From Planctomycetota bacterium (GTDB lineage Bacteria > Planctomycetota > Phycisphaerae > SM23-33), in assembly GCA_022705325.1 (NCBI GenBank), contig JAKJER010000001.1, positions 1 through 64,000 on the forward strand: a DNA stretch of 64,000 nt. The letters are read 5' to 3'. Positions 25,487 through 34,370 of the stretch are shown piece after piece. A program made the translations under genes and the position numbers. Position 1 is the first letter of the stretch. Every line of letters starts with the position of its first letter. The notes under the pieces are model-generated. The model saw only the letters and a list, made by a program, of their open reading frames with translations, had not been told where the DNA came from and ran no database searches.

Positions 25487-26886
25487 GCCTGGACCTCCGC
25501 ACGGCTGCGGGTCGGGCGGCGAATCGCCAGCGGCTGCCCGGAGAAGAGGCGGTCAAGCGCCAGCAGAAGCAGGGAAGCAGCCAGGCCCGTCAGCAGCAGG
25601 GTGCCCGGGGTAGTGGCCAGGGCAATGGAGACCGCCCCCATTTGCCAGACGGCGATGGTCAGAGGCGTCTTGCGCCAACGGTAGCACCAGCGGTCATAGC
25701 ATTGGGTCAGGTAGCCGCCCAGGAAGCTCAGCAGCAGCAAGCCGCCCAGACGGAAGTTGAACCACATGGAGGCGAATCGCCCCAGAGGGGCGTTCCCCTC
25801 GTACGACCCGCCGAGTTCCACGTGAAGCCACTTGGCAGTCCCGACCTCCGACCAGTTCTGCGTCAATTCATTCTCGATCCGGTTGGGCAGGACCATGACG
25901 ATGGTGCGGGCCCATTCCACGCCCTGGCCCGGGGGATGATCCCGCAAAATCGAGACCGATTTGGCATCGGTCTGGGCCGGTATGACCAGCACGCGGTGGA
26001 CGACGTTCTCCGCGGCCTGCGTCAGCGCGCCCGTGGCGGTTGCCTGTTGGTCAGCGCGTCCCAGGGCCACGGTCATCCGGGCGAACACCCCCAGCGCAGC
26101 CACCACCAGCAGCAGGGCGGCGGCGCGCATGATCCTGTTCGCCTGGGGCGAGAGCGACTGGGGGCGGCAGTAGAAGCGACTGAGGCAGAGGTAGGTGAGC
26201 ATGGCCAGGGGGATGATCACCGAGCTGCGCTGTCCGATGGCCAACGCCCCCAACGCCGAGACGGTCAGTGCCGACGCCGCCAGCAGGACCAGCACGCCTC
26301 GTCTCCGATCGACCAGGGCCCCCAGGAAGCAGGCCTGGTACACCAGCGGCAGCAGGATGTCCCGAAACTGTTGGACGTAGCCGGCGGCTGTATAGTCGCC
26401 CGATCCGTACCCCTCGCCGTAGACAGCGCGCTTTCGCACGTCGGCCAGGTCTTCCTTCAAGCCGCCGGTCAGGATGCCGCGAATCGTGGCCAGGGCGTCT
26501 CCGCGGAGGCTGGCGTAGGCCACGATCGCCATGCTGGTCACTGTAATGACGACCAGGAGGATTCGCGTGCGGTTGCTCAGCGGCTGGACCGGGCGCTGGT
26601 ACCACTCGCGGGCCAGTTGCCCGGTCCGCACACGACGCCGGCGCGAGGCCACGATGCAACCCAGGATCATAGCCGCTACCCCGGCCACCAGCATCATCTG
26701 CCACTGCCCCGGACGGGCAGGGTCCTCTTCCTCCAGCAGCAGGGTGGTAAGGGCAACCGCCGTCCAGAGGTAGACGCTGATGTTGCTGGCGGAGAACCAC
26801 CACCAGAACCGGCCCGTCGTGCGCATATACCACACCAGCAGGGGCAGCAACAGAAGGCAGGCGAGGATGATCTGCTCATGGCTCAT
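25474..26886 (-). CDS. Wzy-like O-antigen/exopolysaccharide polymerase
   Basis: This 470-residue protein has ten or more predicted membrane helices and a long hydrophilic segment (about 300-370, QTDAKSVSILRDHPPGQG to SYEGNAPLGRF) that fits the large periplasmic loop of Wzy polymerases. Sequence conservation in this family is low, so the call rests on topology and on position between the bi-domain oxidoreductase and heparinase-like genes. It would join lipid-linked repeat units on the outer face of the inner membrane. Start and stop overlap both neighbours. Confidence 0.7.
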   Translation of the reverse strand: MSHEQIILACLLLLPLLVWYMRTTGRFWWWFSASNISVYLWTAVALTTLLLEEEDPARPGQWQMMLVAGVAAMILGCIVASRRRRVRTGQLAREWYQRPVQPLSNRTRILLVVITVTSMAIVAYASLRGDALATIRGILTGGLKEDLADVRKRAVYGEGYGSGDYTAAGYVQQFRDILLPLVYQACFLGALVDRRRGVLVLLAASALTVSALGALAIGQRSSVIIPLAMLTYLCLSRFYCRPQSLSPQANRIMRAAALLLVVAALGVFARMTVALGRADQQATATGALTQAAENVVHRVLVIPAQTDAKSVSILRDHPPGQGVEWARTIVMVLPNRIENELTQNWSEVGTAKWLHVELGGSYEGNAPLGRFASMWFNFRLGGLLLLSFLGGYLTQCYDRWCYRWRKTPLTIAVWQMGAVSIALATTPGTLLLTGLAASLLLLALDRLFSGQPLAIRRPTRSRAEVQACGC

Positions 26887-29096
26887 GAGGCGGCGACGTC
26901 CGAAGCGGATGCAAGGCCTGCCACGTCGCCCGGCAGGTCATCTGTCCGGGGAAGACACGCTTGGTACTCCTCGGGCACGACCACTACCCGCCCCTCCCGG
27001 GCGGAGGCGACGGCAGCGAAGCTTGCCAGCGTCACGTTCACCAGCTCGGCCAGCGGGATCAGCCACTCGCCCCCCGCGCGGACGCGATCGGTGAACTCCA
27101 GGACCTCGCGGGCGTGGCCCTTGTCCTGGCGCCACGTCTTGAAGGAGCCCGGCTGCCCGTAGGCAGTTGTGCGACGGAAGTTGTCCAGGCGGAAGACGCG
27201 GCCGTCGTTGAATACCTCGAGCGTCTCCTTGGGATAGGCCTTGGCCCCGTTGGCGAGATAGTGGATCGTGCCGATCGAGCCGTCCTCGAAGGCCAGCGAG
27301 ATGGACATCTTGTCTTCCGGCGTCTGCACCGAGGCGCCCATGGCCTGGGCGAAGACCCGCCGCACAAGCGAGCCGGTCAGGTGGGCCATGAGGTCGATGA
27401 AATGGCAGCCCTCGCCGATGATTCGCCCGCCGCCCTTGCGCGGGTCCTGCGTCCAGTGGTCCGGCGGCAGGTAGCCCGCGTTGACGGTCATGGTCATGGC
27501 CAGCGGCTGGCTCCGGCCCTGGAGGCGATGCTTGATCCACTGCGTGTGGGGGCTGAAGCGACGGTTGAAGCCAACCATGATCATCTTGTCGGGGGCGGCC
27601 TGGGCGGCGTCCAGCACACGGCGAAGTTCGTCGGCGCTCAGGCAGAGGGGCTTTTCGACGAAGACGTGCTTTCCCGCGGCCAGGGCCTCGCAGATGAAGC
27701 GGGCGTGCAGGTCGTGGGTGAGGGTGACGGCGACGGCGTCGACGGAGTCGTCGGCGAGGATCTGTCGGTAGTCGGTGACGGCGTTGGCGGCGCCGTGCTT
27801 GCGGGCCAGATGGCCGGCGTTGGCGCCCTTGAGGTCGGCGACGTAGGCGATCTTCGCCCGCGTGCGGGCCAAGGCGGGCATGAAGGTGGCCTTGCAGTAC
27901 GCCCCAGCCCCGATGACGCCGATGGTGCAGGATTCGCCACCCGCGGCAGGGCGGGCGGTCGGCAGGGCCAGGCGATTGTCGCGCGAGACCTCGGCGGGGT
28001 ACTGGAGCACCAGGCCCAGCACGGAGTTGTCGGTGCGGACAAGCTGGTAGGCCTGGTCGGCGTGGGCGTGCTCCAGACGGTGGGTGATCAGATCGTCCAC
28101 CCGCAGGGCCCCCATCTGGAGCTGGTCCAGCACAGCCTGGAAGTTCCGCTGTTCGGTCCAGCGGACGAAGGGCAGCGGATAGTCCTGGCCGCGCTCTTCG
28201 TAGGCGGGATCGTAGCGTCCCGGGCCGTAGGAACAGGAGACCTGGAAGGTGAGTTCCTTCTCGTAGAAGTCGCTTCGGCGCAGGTTGAGCCCGATCACGC
28301 CGACCAGGACGATTCGCCCTCGCTTGCGACACATCTGTGCGGAGGCGCGGATGATCTCGTCGGTCTTGGCGGAGGCGGTGATCAGGACGCCGTCGGCGCC
28401 TTCTCCCCGGGCCAGGGCGGCGCAGGCCGCGACAACGTCACCGAAGGCCGGGTTGACGACGGCCGCGCCGAGTCGTTCCGCCAGGGCCAGGCGCCGCGGA
28501 TTGAGGTCGACGCCGATCACGCGACAGCCGCTGGCTCGAAGCAGTTGGACGGTGACCAGCCCGATCAGGCCCAGCCCGTAGACCACGAACGTCTCGCCGA
28601 GCGTTGGCGCCAACAGGCGGACGCCCTGGAGGCCGATGGCTGACAGGACGGTAAAGGCAGCCTGCTCGTCGCTGACGGCGTCGGGGATTTTGGCGCAGAG
28701 ATTGGCGGGGACGGCGACCAGTTCGGCGTGAGGGCCGTTGCTGGCCACCCGGTCGCCGGGCCGGAAGGCGGTGACGTTCGATCCGACCTCCAGCACGATG
28801 CCCGCGTTGCAGTAGCCCAGGGGGAGAGGCTCGTCAAGCTTGTTGAAGACCGCTTCCAGCGTGGGCAGGAGCCCGTCAGCCTTGATCTTGTCCAGGACCT
28901 GGCGGACCTTGTCGGGCTGGGCGCGGGCCTTGGCCAGCAGCGAGCCCTGTGCGAACTCGACGATCATGCGTTCGGTGCCGGCAGAGATCAGGCTGGCGCG
29001 GGTCTGGACGAGGACGCTGTTGGGTGTCAGCGCCGGGGCGGGCACGTCCTCGAGACGGGTCTGTCCGTCCCGCATGCTTTGGAGAACCTGTTTCAT
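26883..29096 (-). CDS. Bi-domain oxidoreductase: zinc-type alcohol dehydrogenase fused to Gfo/Idh/MocA
   Basis: This 737-residue protein joins two enzymes. Residues 1-350 are a medium-chain dehydrogenase (VLVQTRASLISAGTERMIVE, PGDRVASNGPHAELVAVP, VYGLGLIGLVTVQLL as the NAD loop). Residues about 390-720 are a Gfo/Idh/MocA unit (IGVIGAGAYCKATFMPAL, HVFVEKPLCLSADEL). This exact fusion recurs in bacterial exopolysaccharide loci next to heparinase-like genes. It probably makes or recycles an unusual sugar; the substrate is unknown. It overlaps the Wzy-like gene by 4 bp. Confidence 0.88.
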   Translation of the reverse strand: MKQVLQSMRDGQTRLEDVPAPALTPNSVLVQTRASLISAGTERMIVEFAQGSLLAKARAQPDKVRQVLDKIKADGLLPTLEAVFNKLDEPLPLGYCNAGIVLEVGSNVTAFRPGDRVASNGPHAELVAVPANLCAKIPDAVSDEQAAFTVLSAIGLQGVRLLAPTLGETFVVYGLGLIGLVTVQLLRASGCRVIGVDLNPRRLALAERLGAAVVNPAFGDVVAACAALARGEGADGVLITASAKTDEIIRASAQMCRKRGRIVLVGVIGLNLRRSDFYEKELTFQVSCSYGPGRYDPAYEERGQDYPLPFVRWTEQRNFQAVLDQLQMGALRVDDLITHRLEHAHADQAYQLVRTDNSVLGLVLQYPAEVSRDNRLALPTARPAAGGESCTIGVIGAGAYCKATFMPALARTRAKIAYVADLKGANAGHLARKHGAANAVTDYRQILADDSVDAVAVTLTHDLHARFICEALAAGKHVFVEKPLCLSADELRRVLDAAQAAPDKMIMVGFNRRFSPHTQWIKHRLQGRSQPLAMTMTVNAGYLPPDHWTQDPRKGGGRIIGEGCHFIDLMAHLTGSLVRRVFAQAMGASVQTPEDKMSISLAFEDGSIGTIHYLANGAKAYPKETLEVFNDGRVFRLDNFRRTTAYGQPGSFKTWRQDKGHAREVLEFTDRVRAGGEWLIPLAELVNVTLASFAAVASAREGRVVVVPEEYQACLPRTDDLPGDVAGLASASDVAAS

Positions 29097-29158
29097 GTGC
29101 TGTCCATAGTTGGAGGCATGGGAATCGCGTGAGGCGGCTATCCCAAACCCTGGGCGTA

Positions 29159-30127
29159 TTATGGCGTCAGGGCGGACGGAGATTCAAACGAAACCTGCGC
29201 AGGGTGCGGTTCCCGGCACCGGGCCAAGACGCCCAACTGGACCCCTCTCTGTCCGACTTCGCTGAGACGGTTGAACCCTTGCAGCGCCCAGTCGACAATG
29301 GTCGAGTTGAGAACCGCTTCCAACAGGCGTTTGGTCGATGAGGGGCGGACTACGCCCGTTGGCCCGGTCGGGACGTCGGGCGGCTGAACCTTGTGCCCCA
29401 CCCATCGCGCTGCCGCGCCCAGAGCGTGGCGAAGCAGCAGGGGGGAATACGTCCAGGTTTCGAGGCGGCAGACGTTGAAGCCTGCTCGCTCGAGCAGGAC
29501 CGTCAGCGAGGCGGGGCTGTAGAGTATCCGGTGATCGTAGCCGCCGGCCATTCCGCCGCAGCGGCGGCGCCAGATCGAATGCGGTGAATACGACTGGAGG
29601 TTGGGCGTCTCGATGTAGAGATAACCCCCGGGACTCAGGCAACTCCGCACGTTGTTCAGAAAGGGCCTCGGGTCTCGCAGGTGCTCGATCAGGTGGGCCG
29701 CGATGACCAGGTCGTAAGGCTGATCGTCGCCGGTGCGCAGGTCTCCGGCCTGGCTCAGGAAGTAGGTGCCGGCCTTGTTCTGCCGGTTGTAGTCGATCAG
29801 GACCGGCGAGGAGTCCAGACCGTAGGCCTCGAAACCGTTTCTGGCCAGCAGGTCGACCAGGATGCCGGTTCCGCAGCCGACGTCGAGCGCACGCCGGCCG
29901 CCGGGGAGTCTGCGGAGCAGGCGGAAGGCATGCCGGGCCCGGCGATGGTGGTGTACTGATGCCTCCTGCCATTGCAGCCATTCCCGGCTGTACTCGAATG
30001 GCTGCCGGAGGGGCATGGACTCTTCGGGCCGCAGGGCCAGGTTGCAGGACTGGCAACGGACGAACCCCAGGTCCAATGGAATCTGGGGCTGCTGACCACA
30101 CAACGGGCAAGATCCCGAGATGCTCAT
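29159..30127 (-). CDS. SAM-dependent methyltransferase with N-terminal zinc ribbon
   Basis: This 322-residue protein has two CxxC pairs (CPLC at 7-10 and CQSC near 26-29), then ALDVGCGTGILVDLLARNG (SAM loop, about 79-97), YGLDSSPVLIDYN and AAHLIEHLRDPRPFL. It is similar in build to the truncated methyltransferase at the left end of the window. The likely substrate is a sugar of the polymer. Its ATG overlaps the flippase stop (ATGA). Confidence 0.83.
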   Translation of the reverse strand: MSISGSCPLCGQQPQIPLDLGFVRCQSCNLALRPEESMPLRQPFEYSREWLQWQEASVHHHRRARHAFRLLRRLPGGRRALDVGCGTGILVDLLARNGFEAYGLDSSPVLIDYNRQNKAGTYFLSQAGDLRTGDDQPYDLVIAAHLIEHLRDPRPFLNNVRSCLSPGGYLYIETPNLQSYSPHSIWRRRCGGMAGGYDHRILYSPASLTVLLERAGFNVCRLETWTYSPLLLRHALGAAARWVGHKVQPPDVPTGPTGVVRPSSTKRLLEAVLNSTIVDWALQGFNRLSEVGQRGVQLGVLARCREPHPAQVSFESPSALTP

Positions 30128-31632
30128 GGGCCCGTCTGCTCCTCGACGACAACCGGTTCGGGGGCCCGACGATCGCTACGCAGGACGAGTTCTCTCAAGG
30201 CTTGCCACTCGCGAGGCGAGACTTCGCCCAGCAGGACCACCGCCGCGACGTAGACAACCAGCCCGCTCGGCACGCCCACCAGGATCAGGACCCAGTGAGC
30301 TTGCCCGACCATCTGGCCCAGGCCCCAGACGGTTCCGGCCGCTACAGCCACCGCCAGAGCGGACCTGGCCAGACTGCGCACCGGAAAGGGCCAGGAGAAG
30401 AACCGGCGCGACGTGATGCACATGAAGCTCAGGAGCAGGACATATCCCCCCGTCACGCCGGCGGCCGCTCCCATGTACCCGTAGCGGGGGATCAGCAACA
30501 GATTCAAGCCCAGGTTGCCCAGGGCGGCCAGCAGGAAGCCGCACATGACCAGAATGGACCTGCTGCGGAACAGCAGTCCGCCTTGGAATCGTTGCTGGAG
30601 GCCCAGCAGCAGGCCCCCGGCGACCAGGAAGGGAACGATGCGGTAGCCCTGGTGATATTCCCGGGCCGTCAGGACAACCACGATCGGGCGCGCCAGAACG
30701 ACCAGCAGGCCCGCCAGCGGCAGGCAGACGAGGATGAAATACCGGCTGACCTGGCTCAGAAAGCGCCGTGCCTGGTCGGGTCCTTCCTTCTCCCAGACCC
30801 GCATCTCCAGGGGCATGGCGGCCGTGTGGAACAACGTGGTCAGCAAGAAGAGGCCCTTGGAGAACACGCCTTGGCTGGCTGCATAGATGCCCACCTCGTC
30901 GGGCGACCGGAAGTATTTGAGGAAGAAGAGGTTCGACAGGTTCATCGCCCAATCCATCAGCAGGCAGACCACCAGCGGGAAACCATAACGGAGCATCTGC
31001 GCGATTATCCGCCCCTCGGCGCGAAGGCGCAGGTGCTGGCCGGGCGGCAGGGAAATCCACTGCAGGAACGGGCAGGCCACCGCCAGGCTGATGACGTAGG
31101 CCCAGAGGAATCCCTCCAGGCCCCATCCCATGACGCGGACGAGTGTCAGTGCGATGGCCAGCCGCGCCAGGTGCAACCAAACGGAGAACGCGCTGTACCA
31201 GCCCACGCGCCTGGAGGCCCGCAGGAAATGCAGCAGCACGTGGAAGTAGGCCAGGACCACGAAGATCGCGCTGCCAATCAGCAGGAACTCGCGCTGCCTG
31301 GCCGCCAGGGTCGATGACAGGGCCAGGACCACGGTAATCAACCCGCCCGCCAGCAGGGCGATCCAGCCCGCAGCCGATAGCAGGACCGATCCGTACAACG
31401 ATCCCAGCCGCTGGTCTCGTTCGGCTGCCGGATAGAACCGCAGCACGGACAACGTCAGCCATCCCGCGCAGAGATCCAACACCACCACCATTGTGATGGT
31501 GAGGGCGTAGCTGCCGTATTCCTGGGGCGAGAAGAGTCCGGTCAGGATGGGGATTTCGACCAGGCCCACCAGGGCTGGGGCCAGCACCCCGGGCAGGTAC
31601 TTCGCCATGTCGCTGGTCAGGAATCGAATCAC
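30124..31632 (-). CDS. Wzx-like polysaccharide flippase (MATE/MOP superfamily)
   Basis: This protein of about 502 residues has 12-14 predicted membrane helices, starting with YLPGVLAPALVGLVEIPILTGLFSPQEYGSYAL, the usual Wzx/RfbX beginning. It would move lipid-linked repeat units across the inner membrane. I chose the GTG at 31632 because GAGGAG lies six bases before it; an ATG seven codons upstream (31653) lacks a spaced ribosome binding site. It follows the WecA-like gene by 42 bp in operon A. Confidence 0.82.
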   Translation of the reverse strand: MIRFLTSDMAKYLPGVLAPALVGLVEIPILTGLFSPQEYGSYALTITMVVVLDLCAGWLTLSVLRFYPAAERDQRLGSLYGSVLLSAAGWIALLAGGLITVVLALSSTLAARQREFLLIGSAIFVVLAYFHVLLHFLRASRRVGWYSAFSVWLHLARLAIALTLVRVMGWGLEGFLWAYVISLAVACPFLQWISLPPGQHLRLRAEGRIIAQMLRYGFPLVVCLLMDWAMNLSNLFFLKYFRSPDEVGIYAASQGVFSKGLFLLTTLFHTAAMPLEMRVWEKEGPDQARRFLSQVSRYFILVCLPLAGLLVVLARPIVVVLTAREYHQGYRIVPFLVAGGLLLGLQQRFQGGLLFRSRSILVMCGFLLAALGNLGLNLLLIPRYGYMGAAAGVTGGYVLLLSFMCITSRRFFSWPFPVRSLARSALAVAVAAGTVWGLGQMVGQAHWVLILVGVPSGLVVYVAAVVLLGEVSPREWQALRELVLRSDRRAPEPVVVEEQTGP

Positions 31633-31674
31633 CAGTCGCTCCTCATCTTCCACTCGCAGAGGGGTGACATGGCG

Positions 31675-33219
31675 TCAGGCCCTGACATGCGTTCGAGAAG
31701 GATCCAGAACGGGCTCACCCAGGGCGGCCGGGGAAGGATGCTTGTCTCGTTCGGCTTTCGCCTCTTCCAGCGTGGACAGTCCTTGCTCGTCCAGCAGGCG
31801 GGCGAACAGGGCGAGGCGGCGCCCGCTGGACTCGAGGCGTTTGTTGATGGGGATGCCGGCCTCGGCGGTCCCGTTGTCCTGGTCGTGGCGGCGCTGTTGC
31901 ACGGGGAAGCGGACGAACATGATGTCGGCGCCGGCGACCTCGCGGCTGGGCAGTCGCCAATGCAGGCAGAGACGTGTGCCGTCGCGCCGCTGGAGTTCGA
32001 TGGCCAGTCGGGCGAACCCCAGCTCGCGCGCGGCGCGGCGGATGGCCTTCCACCACTGGGCGAAGTTCCGGGCCTGTCGCAGGCGAAGCTGCATTTCCTC
32101 GAAGCCCTTCTTGTCGTCCCTGGCCTCGCTGGCCAGGGCGCGGTTCCGCTGAAGGGCCCAGAGGGCCTCACGGAAGCGGATGGCCCCGAAGATGCGGAAG
32201 ACCAGCAGGACCGGCAACAAGGCGCAGGCGAAGACGATCAGCACGCCCGCGTCCTTGACCATCATCATGAACATGCCGATTCCCGCGGCCAGGGCCGTCA
32301 CCACGTACATCAGGATGACCGCATGACGCTGGTGGAAGCCCAGGTCGATCAGGCGGTGGTGGATATGGTTGCGATCGGGCGCGAAGAGGGAGCGGCGCTC
32401 CAGCATCCGCCGCACCATGGAGAACAGCGTGTCGAAGATCGGCAGCCCCAGCGCCAGAGCGGGCATGGCCAGCCCGATGATCGTGTACGACTTGGTGGCC
32501 GACAGGACGCTGGCCGAGGCGATGAAGAAGCCCAGAAACATGCTCCCGCAATCGCCCAGGAAGATCTTGGCGGGGTTGAAGTTGAAGAACAAGAAGCCGG
32601 TCAGGCTGCCCAGGGCGGCGACCATCAGGAAGGCCATCAGGTGCTGCCCGCTGTGAAGGGCGAAGACCGCGATCACGGCGCACGCGATGGCGGAGATTCC
32701 CGCGGCCAGTCCGTCCAGTCCGTCGATGAGATTCACCGCATTGGTGACGCCGACAATCCAGAGAACGGTGACCGGCCAGCTCCAGACGCCCAGGTCAACG
32801 TCGAACCAACCTGAAATGCCCACCGGGCCGATGCGAATGCCCATGAAACACACGATAAGGGCGGCCAGGGTCTGGGCGGCCAGCTTGGTCCGGGCGCGGA
32901 TGCCCCGGATGTCGTCGACCAGGCCGACCAGGAAGATGAACACGCAGCAGCCCATGAAGGCGGCAAGCCGCCCGGCCGTATAGGAGGCCGTGAGCAGGTC
33001 GCCCCTGGGCCCCACCAGCAGCAACAGCACGGCGGCCACAATGGCCGTCACCACCGCCAAGCCGCCGATCCGGGGGATGGAATTGGAGTGGACCTTGCGC
33101 GTGCCGGGGCGGTCCACGATCTTCAGAGCATGGGCCAAGCGGGTTACTGCTGGTGTCAAGACCAGCGCCACTCCCGCAGCCCCTAAGAAGGCTAAAGCGA
33201 ACAGCAGCATATCCGGCAC
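31675..33219 (-). CDS. WecA/TagO-type polyprenyl-phosphate sugar-1-phosphate transferase with cytoplasmic extension
   Basis: This 514-residue protein has about eleven membrane helices and the catalytic motifs of the family: VGLVDDIRGIRARTKL (about 98-113), TNAVNLIDGLDGLAAG (159-174), KIFLGDCGSMFLG (near 216-228) and DRNHIHHRL (near 290). It should start the repeat unit by adding GlcNAc-1-phosphate or a similar sugar phosphate to the lipid carrier. Residues after about 345 form a soluble, charged extension of about 170 residues not present in WecA or TagO. An alternative ATG lies three codons in (33210). It is the first gene of operon A. Confidence 0.88.
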   Translation of the reverse strand: MPDMLLFALAFLGAAGVALVLTPAVTRLAHALKIVDRPGTRKVHSNSIPRIGGLAVVTAIVAAVLLLLVGPRGDLLTASYTAGRLAAFMGCCVFIFLVGLVDDIRGIRARTKLAAQTLAALIVCFMGIRIGPVGISGWFDVDLGVWSWPVTVLWIVGVTNAVNLIDGLDGLAAGISAIACAVIAVFALHSGQHLMAFLMVAALGSLTGFLFFNFNPAKIFLGDCGSMFLGFFIASASVLSATKSYTIIGLAMPALALGLPIFDTLFSMVRRMLERRSLFAPDRNHIHHRLIDLGFHQRHAVILMYVVTALAAGIGMFMMMVKDAGVLIVFACALLPVLLVFRIFGAIRFREALWALQRNRALASEARDDKKGFEEMQLRLRQARNFAQWWKAIRRAARELGFARLAIELQRRDGTRLCLHWRLPSREVAGADIMFVRFPVQQRRHDQDNGTAEAGIPINKRLESSGRRLALFARLLDEQGLSTLEEAKAERDKHPSPAALGEPVLDPSRTHVRA

Positions 33220-33678
33220 TCACTTTCAAGCCCCCGGCTGCCGACTGCGCAGCTCAAGGGCCCGTCACTCAATCCTTTACAACTTGCTGGCGCACCGGTC
33301 CGACCTGCACCTTGAGTGCCAAGGGCCCGAAATGGTCCCTCCGCACAAAGGGAGCGCCAGGTTGCGCATCAGGTACTTTCCCGCCGGGCGCCTCCGCCAC
33401 GCTCCGGCGTTGGAAACCGTCTCCCCGTTCCCGTTCGATCAGCCGGACGCACTCACACCCTGAAAGAACCAGCCACAGGGAGTCTCCCCTCCCACAGTAA
33501 AATGAATTGTATCGGGCAAATCGGGAATCCACAACGGGCAATTTTCGCTTTTCTACCTAATAGAAATTCCGCTTGAACGTTAGTTCTGTGCGGGCTTTTG
33601 CGCCGTGCGGGCGCGAAAAACAGTTGATTCGCACCGCGCGCCGTGGCAAGATTACGCCCACTGCCAAGGGAGATTCTT
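33220..33678. other. 459-bp intergenic region between polysaccharide operon and hdr operon
   Basis: The genes on either side diverge. The middle (about 33490-33590) is AT-rich against the surroundings and holds a clear promoter for the polysaccharide operon. No equally good promoter for hdrC is visible; TTGATT at about 33624 is only a weak -35 candidate. The polysaccharide transcript would have a leader of about 280 nt, with no riboswitch that I recognise. Confidence 0.6.
33506..33534 (-). promoter_or_regulatory. Sigma-70-type promoter for polysaccharide operon A
   Basis: On the minus strand TTGTGG (33534-33529) and TACAAT (33511-33506) are 17 bp apart. The -10 is nearly consensus. The start would be near 33499, about 280 nt before the first gene. 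Confidence 0.65.
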
Positions 33679-34239
33679 GTGAGTCATACGCAACAGAGCG
33701 AACTGGGGGCTCGGATTGCCGAGCAGACCGGCATGAACGTGCTGGAATGCTACCAGTGCGGCAAGTGCACCGCCGGCTGCCCGATGGCCAAATACATGGA
33801 CCTCACCCCCAGCCAGGTCATGCGCCTCTGCCAGATGTCCGACGAGGGCGCCAAGGAGCAGGTCCTGCGCAGCGGGGCGATCTGGACGTGCGCCGGCTGC
33901 CTGACCTGCACCCAGCGCTGCCCCAAGCAGTTGGACCCCGCGGCGGCCATGGACGTCCTGCGGGAACTGTCCAACCGTGAGAAGATGACATCCCCGCAGC
34001 GTCGAAAGATCCTCGCGTTCCACAAGGCCTTCCTGACCACCGTCCGCAAGACGGGTCGGATGAGCGAGTTTCCGCTCGTCCGTCGCTACAAGATCTCCAG
34101 CCGGGACTTCTTCAGCGACGTCCTGCTGGCCCCGTTAATGGTAGCCAAGGGCAAGTTGGGCTTCAAAGCCCACAAGATCAAAGGCCGAAGCCAGATCAAG
34201 ACCATCTTCCAAACCTGTGCCGATTTGGCGCGGAAGTGA
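33679..34239 (+). CDS. hdrC: Heterodisulfide reductase-like subunit C
   Basis: This 186-residue protein starts at a GTG at 33679, seven bases after AAGGGAG. It has two [4Fe-4S] sets, CYQCGKCTAGCP (C24, C27, C30, C34) and CAGCLTCTQRCP (C71, C74, C77, C81), the HdrC pattern. HdrC passes electrons between HdrA and HdrB. Here it begins the seven-gene cluster hdrCBA-floxDCBA. A C-terminal basic extension follows the clusters. Confidence 0.9.
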   Translation: MSHTQQSELGARIAEQTGMNVLECYQCGKCTAGCPMAKYMDLTPSQVMRLCQMSDEGAKEQVLRSGAIWTCAGCLTCTQRCPKQLDPAAAMDVLRELSNREKMTSPQRRKILAFHKAFLTTVRKTGRMSEFPLVRRYKISSRDFFSDVLLAPLMVAKGKLGFKAHKIKGRSQIKTIFQTCADLARK

Positions 34240-34370
34240 AACCCGACGGAAAGCATGAGCAGGCGGAGGTTTGGTCACGGGATCGTTACAAAAATCACAG
34301 CCGGTTTTTCTGCCGGGCCGGAGCTGATCAGCCCGCGGAAGAGATCGGCTGGCACAGTAATGGGAGCGCC

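Noticed and set aside
33220..33499. JUMPstart/ops (RfaH) element in the leader of the polysaccharide operon
   Set aside because: A GGAGCGTGGCGG stretch is loosely similar to ops, but the conserved GGCGGTAGC core is not present.
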